A stretch of 64,000 bases of DNA from Microcoleus vaginatus PCC 9802 (lineage in GTDB: Bacteria > Cyanobacteriota > Cyanobacteriia > Cyanobacteriales > Microcoleaceae): NCBI GenBank assembly GCA_022701275.1, contig CP031740.1, positions 3,483,001-3,547,000 on the forward strand, given 5' to 3'. Of the stretch, positions 56,586-64,000 are shown in pieces. Position numbers and translations under genes: made by a program. Under the pieces are notes generated by a model. That model was not told where the DNA came from. It was given only the letters and a program-made list of their open reading frames with translations, and ran no database searches. Position 1 is the first letter of the stretch; the number at the start of each line of letters is the position of its first letter.

Positions 56586-57052
56586 TCAGTCAGGGGATAA
56601 ATAAGTTTGTAGTTTTGTTGAGAGGTGAAAACCCGCACCAATATCGCAACTACAAACTTGCTCTGCAATCCTACAATATACGCCTTTGCGGTAAAATAAA
56701 ACCCCACACTAAAAAGCAGATATTCAACTAACTGCAAGGGGGAGGGTTTTATTTTTGTTTCAGCGGGACACGGCGGGTTTGAAGGAAGCTTGTGGCATCC
56801 GGGGGCGGTACAAACCCCCGGATTCATCCGTGCATAAATAAAAAATATAGTATCCGATAACCAGCCCCCGGATACATCCGTAAAGTCGCTTTCTTCAATT
56901 ATTCAATTATTCAATTATTCAATTCTTTAATCTAAAATCTAAAATCTAAAATCTAAAATCGATTGGCTTGTTCCCTCTTCCTTTAGACAGGAGACACCTG
57001 GGCAATAAATGCGCTACTGTGTTGCCAATATTTTGATGAGGAAAAAAAAGCT
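56586..57052. other. intergenic region with terminator-like and direct repeats
   Basis: AAAATAAAACCC (56693-56704) pairs with GGGTTTTATTTT (56744-56755) and is followed by GTTT, a candidate terminator with a long loop for the DJ-1 fusion gene. CCCCCGGATTCATCCGT (56813) and CCCCCGGATACATCCGT (56866) are near-identical direct repeats. (CAATTATT)n and the TCTAAAA array (56930-56960) follow. Confidence 0.6.
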
Positions 57053-57757
57053 GTGGTTCCCTTACGCGATGACAATCCCATTACTATCACTCCCTACGTC
57101 ACCTACGGGCTGATTGCGGCAAACATATTAGTATTTTTGTACGAACTCAGTTTGGGCGATCGACAATTAACCCAATTCTTCTACTCTTGGGCCGTAATTC
57201 CTTGCCAGTTAAGCAATATGTGTCGGGTTGCTCTGCCAGTTTCGCCATTTCCCGAATGGACGACACTAATTAGCTCCCAATTCCTGCACGCAGGCTTTCT
57301 CCACATTGCCGGAAATATGTTATTTTTGTGGATTTTTGGGAACAACGTAGAAGACCGTTTAGGACACGTCAAATTTATAATATTTTACCTTACTTCCGGC
57401 GTTTTAGCATCACTAACTCAGTGGTTTTTTTCCTCAGCATCTGCCATTCCGTCCCTGGGTGCTAGCGGCGCGATCGCAGGCGTGATGGGAGCTTACATTC
57501 TCAGATATCCCCAAGCCAGAGTTCTGACACTGCTTCCCCTGGGAATCTTTTTTACCACCGTCAGAGTCCCCGCTTTCTTCTTTCTAGGATTTTGGTTTGC
57601 ACAGCAAGCATTGAGCGGCCTGGCTTCCTTGAATGCCCCCGCAAGTGTCGGCATGGAATCCGGGGGAGTTGCCTACTGGGCCCACGCCGGCGGCTTTGTG
57701 TTCGGCGCTATTCTCGGCCCTTTGCTGGGATTGTTTTCTGAGGAAAATCAGATTTAA
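57053..57757 (+). CDS. rhomboid-family intramembrane serine protease
   Basis: The protein has 234 residues with a GTG start. It has six to seven membrane segments with the family signature: HIAGNMLFLWIFG in TM2, the catalytic Ser in GASGAIAGVMGAY (TM4) and the catalytic His in YWAHAGGFVFGAILG (TM6). The L1 loop (between TM1 and TM2) is the usual size, with WTTLISSQFLHAGFLHIAGN. Rhomboids cut transmembrane segments of other proteins within the membrane. The substrate is unknown. It converges on a pair of RTX genes, but no link can be claimed. Confidence 0.9.
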   Translation: MVPLRDDNPITITPYVTYGLIAANILVFLYELSLGDRQLTQFFYSWAVIPCQLSNMCRVALPVSPFPEWTTLISSQFLHAGFLHIAGNMLFLWIFGNNVEDRLGHVKFIIFYLTSGVLASLTQWFFSSASAIPSLGASGAIAGVMGAYILRYPQARVLTLLPLGIFFTTVRVPAFFFLGFWFAQQALSGLASLNAPASVGMESGGVAYWAHAGGFVFGAILGPLLGLFSEENQI

Positions 57758-57776
57758 TTTTTCACCACAGATGAAC

Positions 57777-57831
57777 GCAAATAAACCCAGATAAACTGCC
57801 AAGAAATGGGCGTTTATCTGGGTTTATTTGC
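57777..57831. terminator. 20-bp-arm hairpin between rhomboid and RTX genes
   Basis: GCAAATAAACCCAGATAAAC (57777-57796) pairs perfectly with 57812-57831 around a 15-base loop. T-rich sequence follows on either side. It can act for both convergent genes. Confidence 0.65.
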
Positions 57832-57938
57832 AGTTTCAAACCTCTGCTTTTTCTCAAACTTCGGTGCTATACTTGGCTCTTTTTTGGGACTTTTACTCAA
57901 AAGAATGAGATTTAATTTTCCCTCCGGTAAACACAAAG

Positions 57939-57982
57939 TTAACGCAGATAAAGCCAACACAATCGGCGTTTATCTGCGTTAA
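57939..57982. terminator. second hairpin of the CGCAGATAAA family
   Basis: TTAACGCAGATAAA (57939-57952) pairs perfectly with TTTATCTGCGTTAA (57969-57982). It lies 26 bases after the end of the RTX gene, with TTTCACACCTCTTATCTTTTT on the plus side. Confidence 0.6.
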
Positions 57983-58008
57983 TCTGCGGTTTCACACCTC
58001 TTATCTTT

Positions 58009-61000
58009 TTAGATAAACGTGAAGTCAAATCCCGAAAGAGAAGAAACCCCAGTTACACCATTTAACTTCGCCAAAATGCGAGAATCAGCACCGGCGACGT
58101 TATTGCCATTGCCGTCATAAATGATGTAAGTATTGCCGCCGGAATCGTAAGCAAACAAGAAAGCAGTTCCTCCTAGAATATTTGCAGAAACAGTTGTCTG
58201 CACATTCAGCAGAACTTGACTGCCATTGCTGAGATTGGGGAATCCTGGGGCAAAATTAAACTGATCGGCGATCGGCACACCCAGGCCGTTAAAGTCGGTA
58301 ATCACATCGTATCCGCCCGCTGCGATCGCAGCATCGATCGCCGCCGAAGAAGCCGCATCAAAGACTGGCCCACCTTGTGCAGGGCTGGTATAGCGGAATT
58401 GATTGCTGCCGCCGCCCCCCGTCATGGTATCTGCGCCGAGGCCGCCTACGAGCACGTCGTTATCCAAATCGCCGTTAATCGTATCGTTGCCGCCTTGACC
58501 ATCAATAGTATCGCTGCCCGCCAAACCGTTCAAATTGTCCGGCAAAGAACCCCCAACCAAATTGTTAGGCCCGCTATCAGCCGGCAAGATTTGAACGGTG
58601 ATAGTACCTGTTCCAGGAATTGTCCCTAATCCGTCGCTGACGCTGTAGGTGAAAGCAGTTGTACCCGCTACGTTACCGGGGATGAATTGCACTTGAGAGA
58701 CAAGATTTACAGCTATCCCCAGTTGCGGTGTGCTGACATTGATAATGTTGAGCGGCCCTTGTTGCGGGCTGGAATCGTTGGCCAGCACGTCGATGAAAGT
58801 GGGCTGCGAATTATTCGTACTCGTAAATACGATGCCGTCATTGACCGCAATCGGCGGCAGGAGAGTTGGAACAGTTACGGAGGTATCGAAAGAATTGATG
58901 TTAATTGCCACTGACGCTGCTGCCGTGCCGCCTTGGTCGTCAGCTACGCTGTAGCTGAAAGAACCGGCTGGCCCGATCACGTTTGTTCCAGGTTGAAATT
59001 TCAGCCCAAGTAAATCCTGAACGGTTAACTTTTGGTTCACGGTGAGGGGGTTTGTACCCGTAATTACCTGACCAAAAGTAGGATTGGGAAGTCCGACTAC
59101 CGCGATCGACAGTGGCTGGCCCTCCGGGTCGCTGGGCGCCGAAATGCTCAGAGACAGAGGCAAATTTTGCAAACCAGTCAGCGTCTTGCCAGTTTCCACG
59201 ATCGGCGGCTGGTTAGGAGTCGGAGATGTAAAACTCGGCGGAGTCGGCCCGCCGCCTAAAGGCGGAGGAGTTGGAGGCGCCGCAGTTGGAGTGGGGACGA
59301 TCGAAGGACTCGGACTCGGAGTTGTCGCGCCCGCAGTCGGACTCGGACTCGTACCCGGAACCTGTATCGGCAATGGCCCCGTGGTTGGAGTTGGATTCGG
59401 ACTTGTCCCCGGTGATGCTGCCGGTGATGCTGCCGGACTTGTCCCCGGTGATGCTGCCGGTGATGCTGCCGGACTTGTCCCCGGTGATGCTGCCGGTGAT
59501 GCTGCCGGACTTGTCCCCGGTGATGCTGCCGGTGATGCTGCCGGACTTGTCCCCGGTGATGCTGCCGGTGATGCTGCCGGACTTGTCCCCGGTGATGCTG
59601 CCGGTGATGCTGCCGGACTTGTCCCCGGTGATGCTGCCGGTGATGCTGCCGGACTTGTCCCCGGTGATGCTGCCGGTGATGCTGCCGGACTTGTCCCCGG
59701 TGATGCTGCCGGTGATGCTGCCGGACTTGTCCCCGGTGATGCTGCCGGTGATGCTGCCGGACTTGTCCCCGGTGATGCTGCCGGTGATGCTGCCGGACTT
59801 GTCCCCGGTGATGCTGCCGGACTTGTCCCCGGTGATGCTGCCGGACTTGTCCCCGGTGATGCTGCCGGACTTGTCCCCGGTGATGCTGCCGGACTCGTTG
59901 TTGTCCCCTCAATGGTGAAGGGATTGTCGTTTACGCGCGGTATTTGAGCTGTAGTGAACCTAGATTCATCTAGCGAGTTCGATCGAACATCAATCAACAC
60001 CGCCAAAAATTCCCCAGTTCGCCTGTCCCTAATAATCGTGTTGCTAGAATTCGAGCCTTGACCTTGGAAAATTTCTAATTCGGTAAAGTTCAGACCTCCA
60101 GCCAAACCGATCGAATCTCCCGCATTAAAATCTCTAATTACATCAGCATCGCCGATTTCGCGGCCCCCAGTAGTGAGAAACCCGTTGCTATCAGGCGACG
60201 TGCCCACCCTACCGAGAACAAAGATATCCGATCCGTCGCCTCCTGTCAGAGTATCAGACCCGCGATCGCCCGAAAGAATATCATCCCCAGCATCTCCAGA
60301 CAAAGAATCATTGCCGTCGCCCCCGAAGAGTAGGTCATCACCCTCGCCGCCCTCACCAGTATCGTTACCAACACCGCCGGTGATGACATCCCCGCCCTCC
60401 TGGCCCAACAAAATATCATTGCCCCCAGCGCCTAGGAGGCAGTCGTTACCCGTGTCGCCAAAAACACTGTCATTGCCCTTGTCGCCAAAAATCAGGTCGT
60501 CCTCGCCACCTCCGCGCAGACAGTCATTCCCTTTACCGCCATAGAGCGAGTCGTTGCCTTCAGAACCCAAGACAAGATCGTTGCCCTGGTCGCCAAAAGC
60601 TAGGTCATCGCCTTGGTCGCCAGAAACCAAGTCATCGCCTTTGCCCCCCCGCGCCGTGTCATTGCCACGCCCACCCTCAACGATATCTTTACCAGCGCCA
60701 CCGTTGAGAGAATCGTTACCGTCTTCGCCCCTAAGTAGATCGTCTCCGTCCCGACTCAAAAGCGTGTCGTCGCCGCCACCCCCGGAAATCGTGTCATTGA
60801 ACAAGCTGCCGATTAAATAATTACTGCCGTCATTTGCGACAACTAAGCCATCGACAAAAAGTGGCTCTGGGGGAGGCGTGGGAACTGTCACAGGTGGCCG
60901 CGGCACCGGGGTGATCGAAATGTCCGGGCCCGTCCCCGTCATCGTTGTCGAAGTCCCCGTCATCGTTGTCGAAGTCCCCGTCGTCATCGTTGTCGAGGTC

Positions 61001-61215
61001 CCCGTCATCGTTGTCGAAGTCCCCGTCGTCATCGTTGTCGAGGTCCCCGTCATCGTTGTCGAAGTCCCCGTCATCATCGTTGTCGAAGTCCCCGTCATCA
61101 TCGGCTCCGTTCCCGACGAGGGCGTAGGCTGCGGCGCCGTGCCGCTATCCAAACTATCCCCGTTCTCATCGGGTAGCCGCCCTTCGAGAAAAGCTACTGG
61201 TACTGCACTTGGCAT
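58009..61215 (-). CDS. large RTX/cadherin-like repeat surface protein with PGTSPAAS low-complexity stalk
   Basis: The protein has 1068 residues with start MPSAVPVAFLEG. Layout: (TGTSTTM)n low-complexity (about 40-95), RTX nonapeptides GGxGxDxLx (about 125-345), a long Ser/Pro/Ala/Thr stalk with (PGTSPAASPAAS)n (about 430-600), two cadherin-like/Big_9-type domains (about 670-890, with DPEGQPLSIAVVG, FSYSVADDQGGTAAASV, NDSSPQQGPL), and a second short RTX block with ADTMTGGGGSNQFRY and a C-terminal FDVITDFNG-like end that should be a type I secretion signal. No enzyme domain. Probably a Ca2+-stabilised adhesin. It lies 34 bases after the next RTX gene upstream. Confidence 0.9.
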   Translation of the reverse strand: MPSAVPVAFLEGRLPDENGDSLDSGTAPQPTPSSGTEPMMTGTSTTMMTGTSTTMTGTSTTMTTGTSTTMTGTSTTMTTGTSTTMTGTSTTMTGTGPDISITPVPRPPVTVPTPPPEPLFVDGLVVANDGSNYLIGSLFNDTISGGGGDDTLLSRDGDDLLRGEDGNDSLNGGAGKDIVEGGRGNDTARGGKGDDLVSGDQGDDLAFGDQGNDLVLGSEGNDSLYGGKGNDCLRGGGEDDLIFGDKGNDSVFGDTGNDCLLGAGGNDILLGQEGGDVITGGVGNDTGEGGEGDDLLFGGDGNDSLSGDAGDDILSGDRGSDTLTGGDGSDIFVLGRVGTSPDSNGFLTTGGREIGDADVIRDFNAGDSIGLAGGLNFTELEIFQGQGSNSSNTIIRDRRTGEFLAVLIDVRSNSLDESRFTTAQIPRVNDNPFTIEGTTTSPAASPGTSPAASPGTSPAASPGTSPAASPGTSPAASPAASPGTSPAASPAASPGTSPAASPAASPGTSPAASPAASPGTSPAASPAASPGTSPAASPAASPGTSPAASPAASPGTSPAASPAASPGTSPAASPAASPGTSPAASPAASPGTSPAASPAASPGTSPNPTPTTGPLPIQVPGTSPSPTAGATTPSPSPSIVPTPTAAPPTPPPLGGGPTPPSFTSPTPNQPPIVETGKTLTGLQNLPLSLSISAPSDPEGQPLSIAVVGLPNPTFGQVITGTNPLTVNQKLTVQDLLGLKFQPGTNVIGPAGSFSYSVADDQGGTAAASVAININSFDTSVTVPTLLPPIAVNDGIVFTSTNNSQPTFIDVLANDSSPQQGPLNIINVSTPQLGIAVNLVSQVQFIPGNVAGTTAFTYSVSDGLGTIPGTGTITVQILPADSGPNNLVGGSLPDNLNGLAGSDTIDGQGGNDTINGDLDNDVLVGGLGADTMTGGGGSNQFRYTSPAQGGPVFDAASSAAIDAAIAAGGYDVITDFNGLGVPIADQFNFAPGFPNLSNGSQVLLNVQTTVSANILGGTAFLFAYDSGGNTYIIYDGNGNNVAGADSRILAKLNGVTGVSSLSGFDFTFI
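59401..59892. repeat. 11 x 36-bp plus 4 x 24-bp tandem repeat in the RTX stalk
   Basis: From 59401, eleven 36-bp units (ACTTGTCCCCGGTGATGCTG...) are identical by eye. From 59797, four 24-bp units with one segment missing follow. On the coding strand they give PGTSPAASPAAS and PGTSPAAS. Confidence 0.95.
60938..61103. repeat. TGTSTTM-coding tandem repeat (21/24 bp) in the RTX N-terminus
   Basis: About seven copies of GTCCCCGTCATCGTTGTCGA, some with an extra ATC codon, encode TGTSTTM with single-residue length variation. Confidence 0.9.
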
Positions 61216-61249
61216 TGTTCCGACTCCTTGCGACGCTACTCAAAAACTA

Positions 61250-64000
61250 CTAAATAAACTTAAAGTCAGATGCCGTAATGACGGTGCTGAGCGCTCCCGG
61301 CACTGTAGGAATAGAATTCAAAACTCCCAAATCAAAAGCTGGGAGACTGTCATCTGCCACATTCGGGTCAAAGCCGAGAACGTACTTGTTAAAAGTATTG
61401 TTCAGGTACACGAAGAAAGCTCCCGTTTTGCTAGAACCCTTTTGATTCTTCAACACTGCATTTACTGCTTGAGCGTTATCAAATTTAGATTCAAACAAAA
61501 TGACTGATTGCTTGCTGATGTCGTCGCCGCTAGACCCGATATTCCTGACGATAAAACTGGTGAAATCGAGAGTAGTTCCTGAGTTGGTTAAACCTGCGAA
61601 ATTTGACGACCTGAACAAAAATCTGTCGGTCTCGCTGCCGTTAGCGTTAAAGTCAGCAATCACGTCCACGCCTTCGCTGGGAGTTTCGTAGTAGAAGAAA
61701 TCATTGCCAGCATCGCCCGTGAGCAAGTCAGAACCGACACCGCCACCCAAAATGTCATTGCCCGCACCGCCGGAAAGCGAGTCGTTGTCATCGCCGCCCA
61801 ACACCAAGTCATTGCCGAAGGCGCCGCTGAGACAGTCGCTGCCGGCACCGCCGTCGAGAGTGTCGTCGCCCGCTTCGCCTAACAGGGAATCGGTGCCGGC
61901 CTCGCCCAACACGTAGTCATTGCCCGAACCTCCGAGTCCCGTGTCGGTGCCTTCTCCACCCAAAATCGTGTCATCGTTGTCGGCGCCGGATATGGAATCG
62001 TTATTGATACCGCCGTCGAGCAAGTTTCTGCCCAGTCCACCGTCGAGGATGTCGTCGCCGGCACCGCCGTCGAGGGAGTCGTCGCCAATGCCACCAAGTA
62101 AGGTGTCAATCCCAGTGCCACCAAGTATCGAGTCGTCGCCGGATTCTCCCAACATCGAGTCATTGCCTGTTCCGCCATCAATGCTGTCGTTGTTGTCACC
62201 GCCCAAGAGGTTGTCATTGTCATTGCCGCCGAACATCAGGTCGTTGCCCAGTCCGCCGATCAGCGAGTCTATGCCGTCTTCGCCGTCAACGGTGTCGTTG
62301 CCCAGTCCGCCGTCAACGGTGTCGTTGCCGATCGCACCCACCACCGAGTCGTTGCCTGCTTCACCGAATTCGACGTCGTTGCCGCCACTGCCATCCATGA
62401 TGTCGTTGCCGTCGCCGCCAGATAGGGTATCGTCGCCGGCCCCGCCGAGGATGAAGTCGCTGAGGTTGCTGCCTGTAAAGCTGCTGGCCGGGAGTGCGCT
62501 GCGATCGACAATATTATCTACCACCGTGATGCTGAAGGATACCGGCCCAACAGTTGCAGACCCGTCGGAGGCGGTAAACGTGAAACTGTCACTGCCACCT
62601 GTCGCCAGCAAGTTGTATTTGACGATGTTGTTGTTGATATCGTCTTGGGTGAATTTGCCGCCGACGTTGAGAAAGGTGCTGCCCCTTTGGACAAAACCTC
62701 TGGTAGCGTCGGGGGCTTTGGTAATCGTGTAAACGATTTCCGACGGCGTGTTGTCGGGATCTGTCACTAACAAATCCGCAGCGGTGATTGTCTGGGTAGG
62801 ATTACTTTTGGCAACCACCACACCGTCGTTAATTACTAGCTGCGGCGGGCTGCTGACGCGGATGGTTGCTACCGCCTGACTTGTGCCACCGTTACCGTCT
62901 GAGATCGAGTAGCTGAAGCTGTCAGTACCCGAGAAGCCCGAATTCGGGGTGTATTTGAATACGCCGCCGCCCACGGGAACCAGGTTCCCTTTGCTTGCTG
63001 GAGCAAAAGTCGTGACAGTCAGAGCGCTTTGTTCCGCGTCAGTGTCGTTCAGCAGAACGTTGAGAGTGAGTTCTTGACCCGCAACCGTGGTGAAGTTGTC
63101 GTTAACTGCTTTTGGAGGTTGGTTAAGGATGGGGGTGGGACTGCCTGTCGGCGTCGGACTGCCTGTCGGCGTCGGGAAATTCGGCGTCGGACTGGCTGTC
63201 GGTGTCGGGAACGTCGGCACCGGCTGGTCTGGCGTCGGACTGGTTGTCGGCGTCGGACTGGTTGTCGGCGTCGGACTGGTTGTCGGCGTCGGACTGGTTG
63301 TCGGTGTCGGACTGGTTGTCGGCGTCGGACTGGTTGTCGGCGTCGGACTGGTTGTCGGCGTCGGACTGTCTGGCGGCGTCGGTAGGGGAAGTGGAGTTGC
63401 GCTGCCGGGAACTGTGGGGGCAATTACAAATGAGCTTCGCCCTAGGGTTCTGCTGTCGACTCCGGGCAATACTGCTAAAAAGTCGCCACTGACGCCGTTG
63501 CGAATAATCGTGCTGCCGGCTTTGGTCTCGGTGCTTTGGAAGATTACCAAATCTTCAAACTTGAGGTCGCCACTTAACCCGATTAAATCTTCGCCTTGGC
63601 GAAAGTCTGTGAAAATGTCGGCATCGGCGATGTCGGGGCCGCCTGTGGTGAGAAAGGCCGCGTTAGTGCCGTCGCTGCTGCTGCCACTGGGGGAACTGAA
63701 GGCACCGATGACGAAGACATCTCTGCCTTCGCCTCCTGCCACTACGTCTTTGCCTGCTTCGCCCCAAAGAACGTCGTTGCCCGCGCCGCCGTCCACGATG
63801 TCATCACCGTCGCCGCCGAATACGATGTCGTCGCCGTCGCCGGAAAAAAATGTATCCCCGCCGGCGTTTCCGTAGAGCCAGTCGCCTCCTTCGTTGCCAA
63901 ATACCAAGTCTTCACCATCGCCGCCGAAGAGCGAGTCGTTACCTTGGTCGCCCCACACGATGTCGTCGCCTCGATCGCCCAAAAAGCTATCGTCGCCAGA
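61250..64000 (-). CDS. RTX/cadherin-like repeat surface protein (N-terminus outside the window)
   Basis: The frame is open to the right edge, so the true start lies outside; at least 916 residues are visible. It begins with RTX repeats ([20 protein letters not shown]), then a (PTPTTS)n stalk (63230-63360). Two cadherin-like/VCBS-type domains follow ([32 protein letters not shown] and [28 protein letters not shown]). A long second block of RTX repeats (about 60 GGxGND units by eye, unsure) and a C-terminal end with [28 protein letters not shown] close it. It is probably secreted by a type I system, a Ca2+-dependent adhesin. The next RTX gene starts 34 bases downstream. Confidence 0.88.
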   Translation of the reverse strand, partial: SGDDSFLGDRGDDIVWGDQGNDSLFGGDGEDLVFGNEGGDWLYGNAGGDTFFSGDGDDIVFGGDGDDIVDGGAGNDVLWGEAGKDVVAGGEGRDVFVIGAFSSPSGSSSDGTNAAFLTTGGPDIADADIFTDFRQGEDLIGLSGDLKFEDLVIFQSTETKAGSTIIRNGVSGDFLAVLPGVDSRTLGRSSFVIAPTVPGSATPLPLPTPPDSPTPTTSPTPTTSPTPTTSPTPTTSPTPTTSPTPTTSPTPTTSPTPDQPVPTFPTPTASPTPNFPTPTGSPTPTGSPTPILNQPPKAVNDNFTTVAGQELTLNVLLNDTDAEQSALTVTTFAPASKGNLVPVGGGVFKYTPNSGFSGTDSFSYSISDGNGGTSQAVATIRVSSPPQLVINDGVVVAKSNPTQTITAADLLVTDPDNTPSEIVYTITKAPDATRGFVQRGSTFLNVGGKFTQDDINNNIVKYNLLATGGSDSFTFTASDGSATVGPVSFSITVVDNIVDRSALPASSFTGSNLSDFILGGAGDDTLSGGDGNDIMDGSGGNDVEFGEAGNDSVVGAIGNDTVDGGLGNDTVDGEDGIDSLIGGLGNDLMFGGNDNDNLLGGDNNDSIDGGTGNDSMLGESGDDSILGGTGIDTLLGGIGDDSLDGGAGDDILDGGLGRNLLDGGINNDSISGADNDDTILGGEGTDTGLGGSGNDYVLGEAGTDSLLGEAGDDTLDGGAGSDCLSGAFGNDLVLGGDDNDSLSGGAGNDILGGGVGSDLLTGDAGNDFFYYETPSEGVDVIADFNANGSETDRFLFRSSNFAGLTNSGTTLDFTSFIVRNIGSSGDDISKQSVILFESKFDNAQAVNAVLKNQKGSSKTGAFFVYLNNTFNKYVLGFDPNVADDSLPAFDLGVLNSIPTVPGALSTVITASDFKFI
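63230..63360. repeat. 18-bp repeat coding (SPTPTT)n
   Basis: About seven copies of GGACTGGTTGTCGGCGTC, with one T/C variant. It forms the stalk of the last RTX protein. Confidence 0.9.

Noticed and set aside
59401..59892. Looks like a CRISPR array because of 36-bp identical units
   Set aside because: Units are contiguous without spacers and encode a PGTSPAAS stalk in a long open frame on the minus strand.
59084..59947. Long open frames in other frames over the RTX stalk (plus 59084-59947 and 59271-59918, minus 59256-59912)
   Set aside because: They are a side effect of a GC-rich repeat whose length is a multiple of three and has no stops in several frames.
1..64000. tRNA, rRNA, tmRNA or CRISPR arrays
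   Set aside because: I looked for conserved T-loop sequence and for repeat-spacer patterns in the gaps and saw none; a covariance-model search would be needed to exclude divergent RNAs.

Overview
The window comes from a filamentous, non-heterocystous cyanobacterium, most like Oscillatoriales (Microcoleus, Oscillatoria or Phormidium type). The evidence is a phycocyanin rod operon (cpcBA, two rod linkers, cpcD, cpcE, cpcF), petC-petA, psb27, a psbQ-type gene, a CcmK carboxysome shell gene, frequent HIP1 octamers (GCGATCGC) and many heptanucleotide tandem repeats between genes. The genus is an inference; no rRNA or tRNA gene was seen.

Layout. 1-2.7 kb: a broken response regulator, a gamma-glutamylcyclotransferase-like gene, a VOC-fold gene, and two small genes (an unrecognised protein with a hydrophobic C-terminal half and an RRM-like protein with a Gly-rich tail). 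2.8-11.6 kb: four genes on the minus strand, in transcription order a GH24 lysozyme, an M15 peptidase, a caspase-like protease, and a caspase-STAND-NTPase protein with 14 WD40 repeats. Two lytic enzymes without export signals beside two caspases look like a regulated lysis or cell-death cassette; this is the most interesting part of the window. 12-23 kb: housekeeping and cell-surface genes (desaturase-SDR fusion, HsdR-N-like protein, polysaccharide deacetylase, GHL10 glycosidase, psb27, recF, P-type ATPase). 23.5-29.4 kb: the cpc operon with several intercistronic hairpins. 29.4-43 kb: mixed metabolism and photosynthesis (receiver protein, solitary cas6, class I aldolase, M1 aminopeptidase, NUDIX, FAD oxidoreductase, frameshifted psbQ, petCA, ccmK). 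43-50 kb: an RTX-repeat protein, tatC, an MDR oxidoreductase, and a REC-PAS-GGDEF-EAL protein divergent from a large hybrid histidine kinase. 54-64 kb: an SDR, a DJ-1/ferritin-like fusion, a rhomboid protease and two tandem, very repetitive RTX/cadherin-like surface proteins; the last runs off the right edge.

How the genes work together. The cpc genes encode subunits, linkers and the CpcE/F lyase of phycocyanin rods. PetC/PetA, Psb27 and PsbQ belong to the electron-transport chain and photosystem II. TatC is the translocase pore expected to export the Rieske protein. The RTX proteins are probably secreted or surface adhesion proteins. Intergenic DNA carries at least three dispersed repeat families: TTTTAGA-type heptamers, GTAGGGTGC hairpins and CGCAGATAAACG hairpins. 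Some of these repeats have entered or abut coding sequence (recF, cpcD).

All domain calls come from reading translated sequence by eye; no database search was run.
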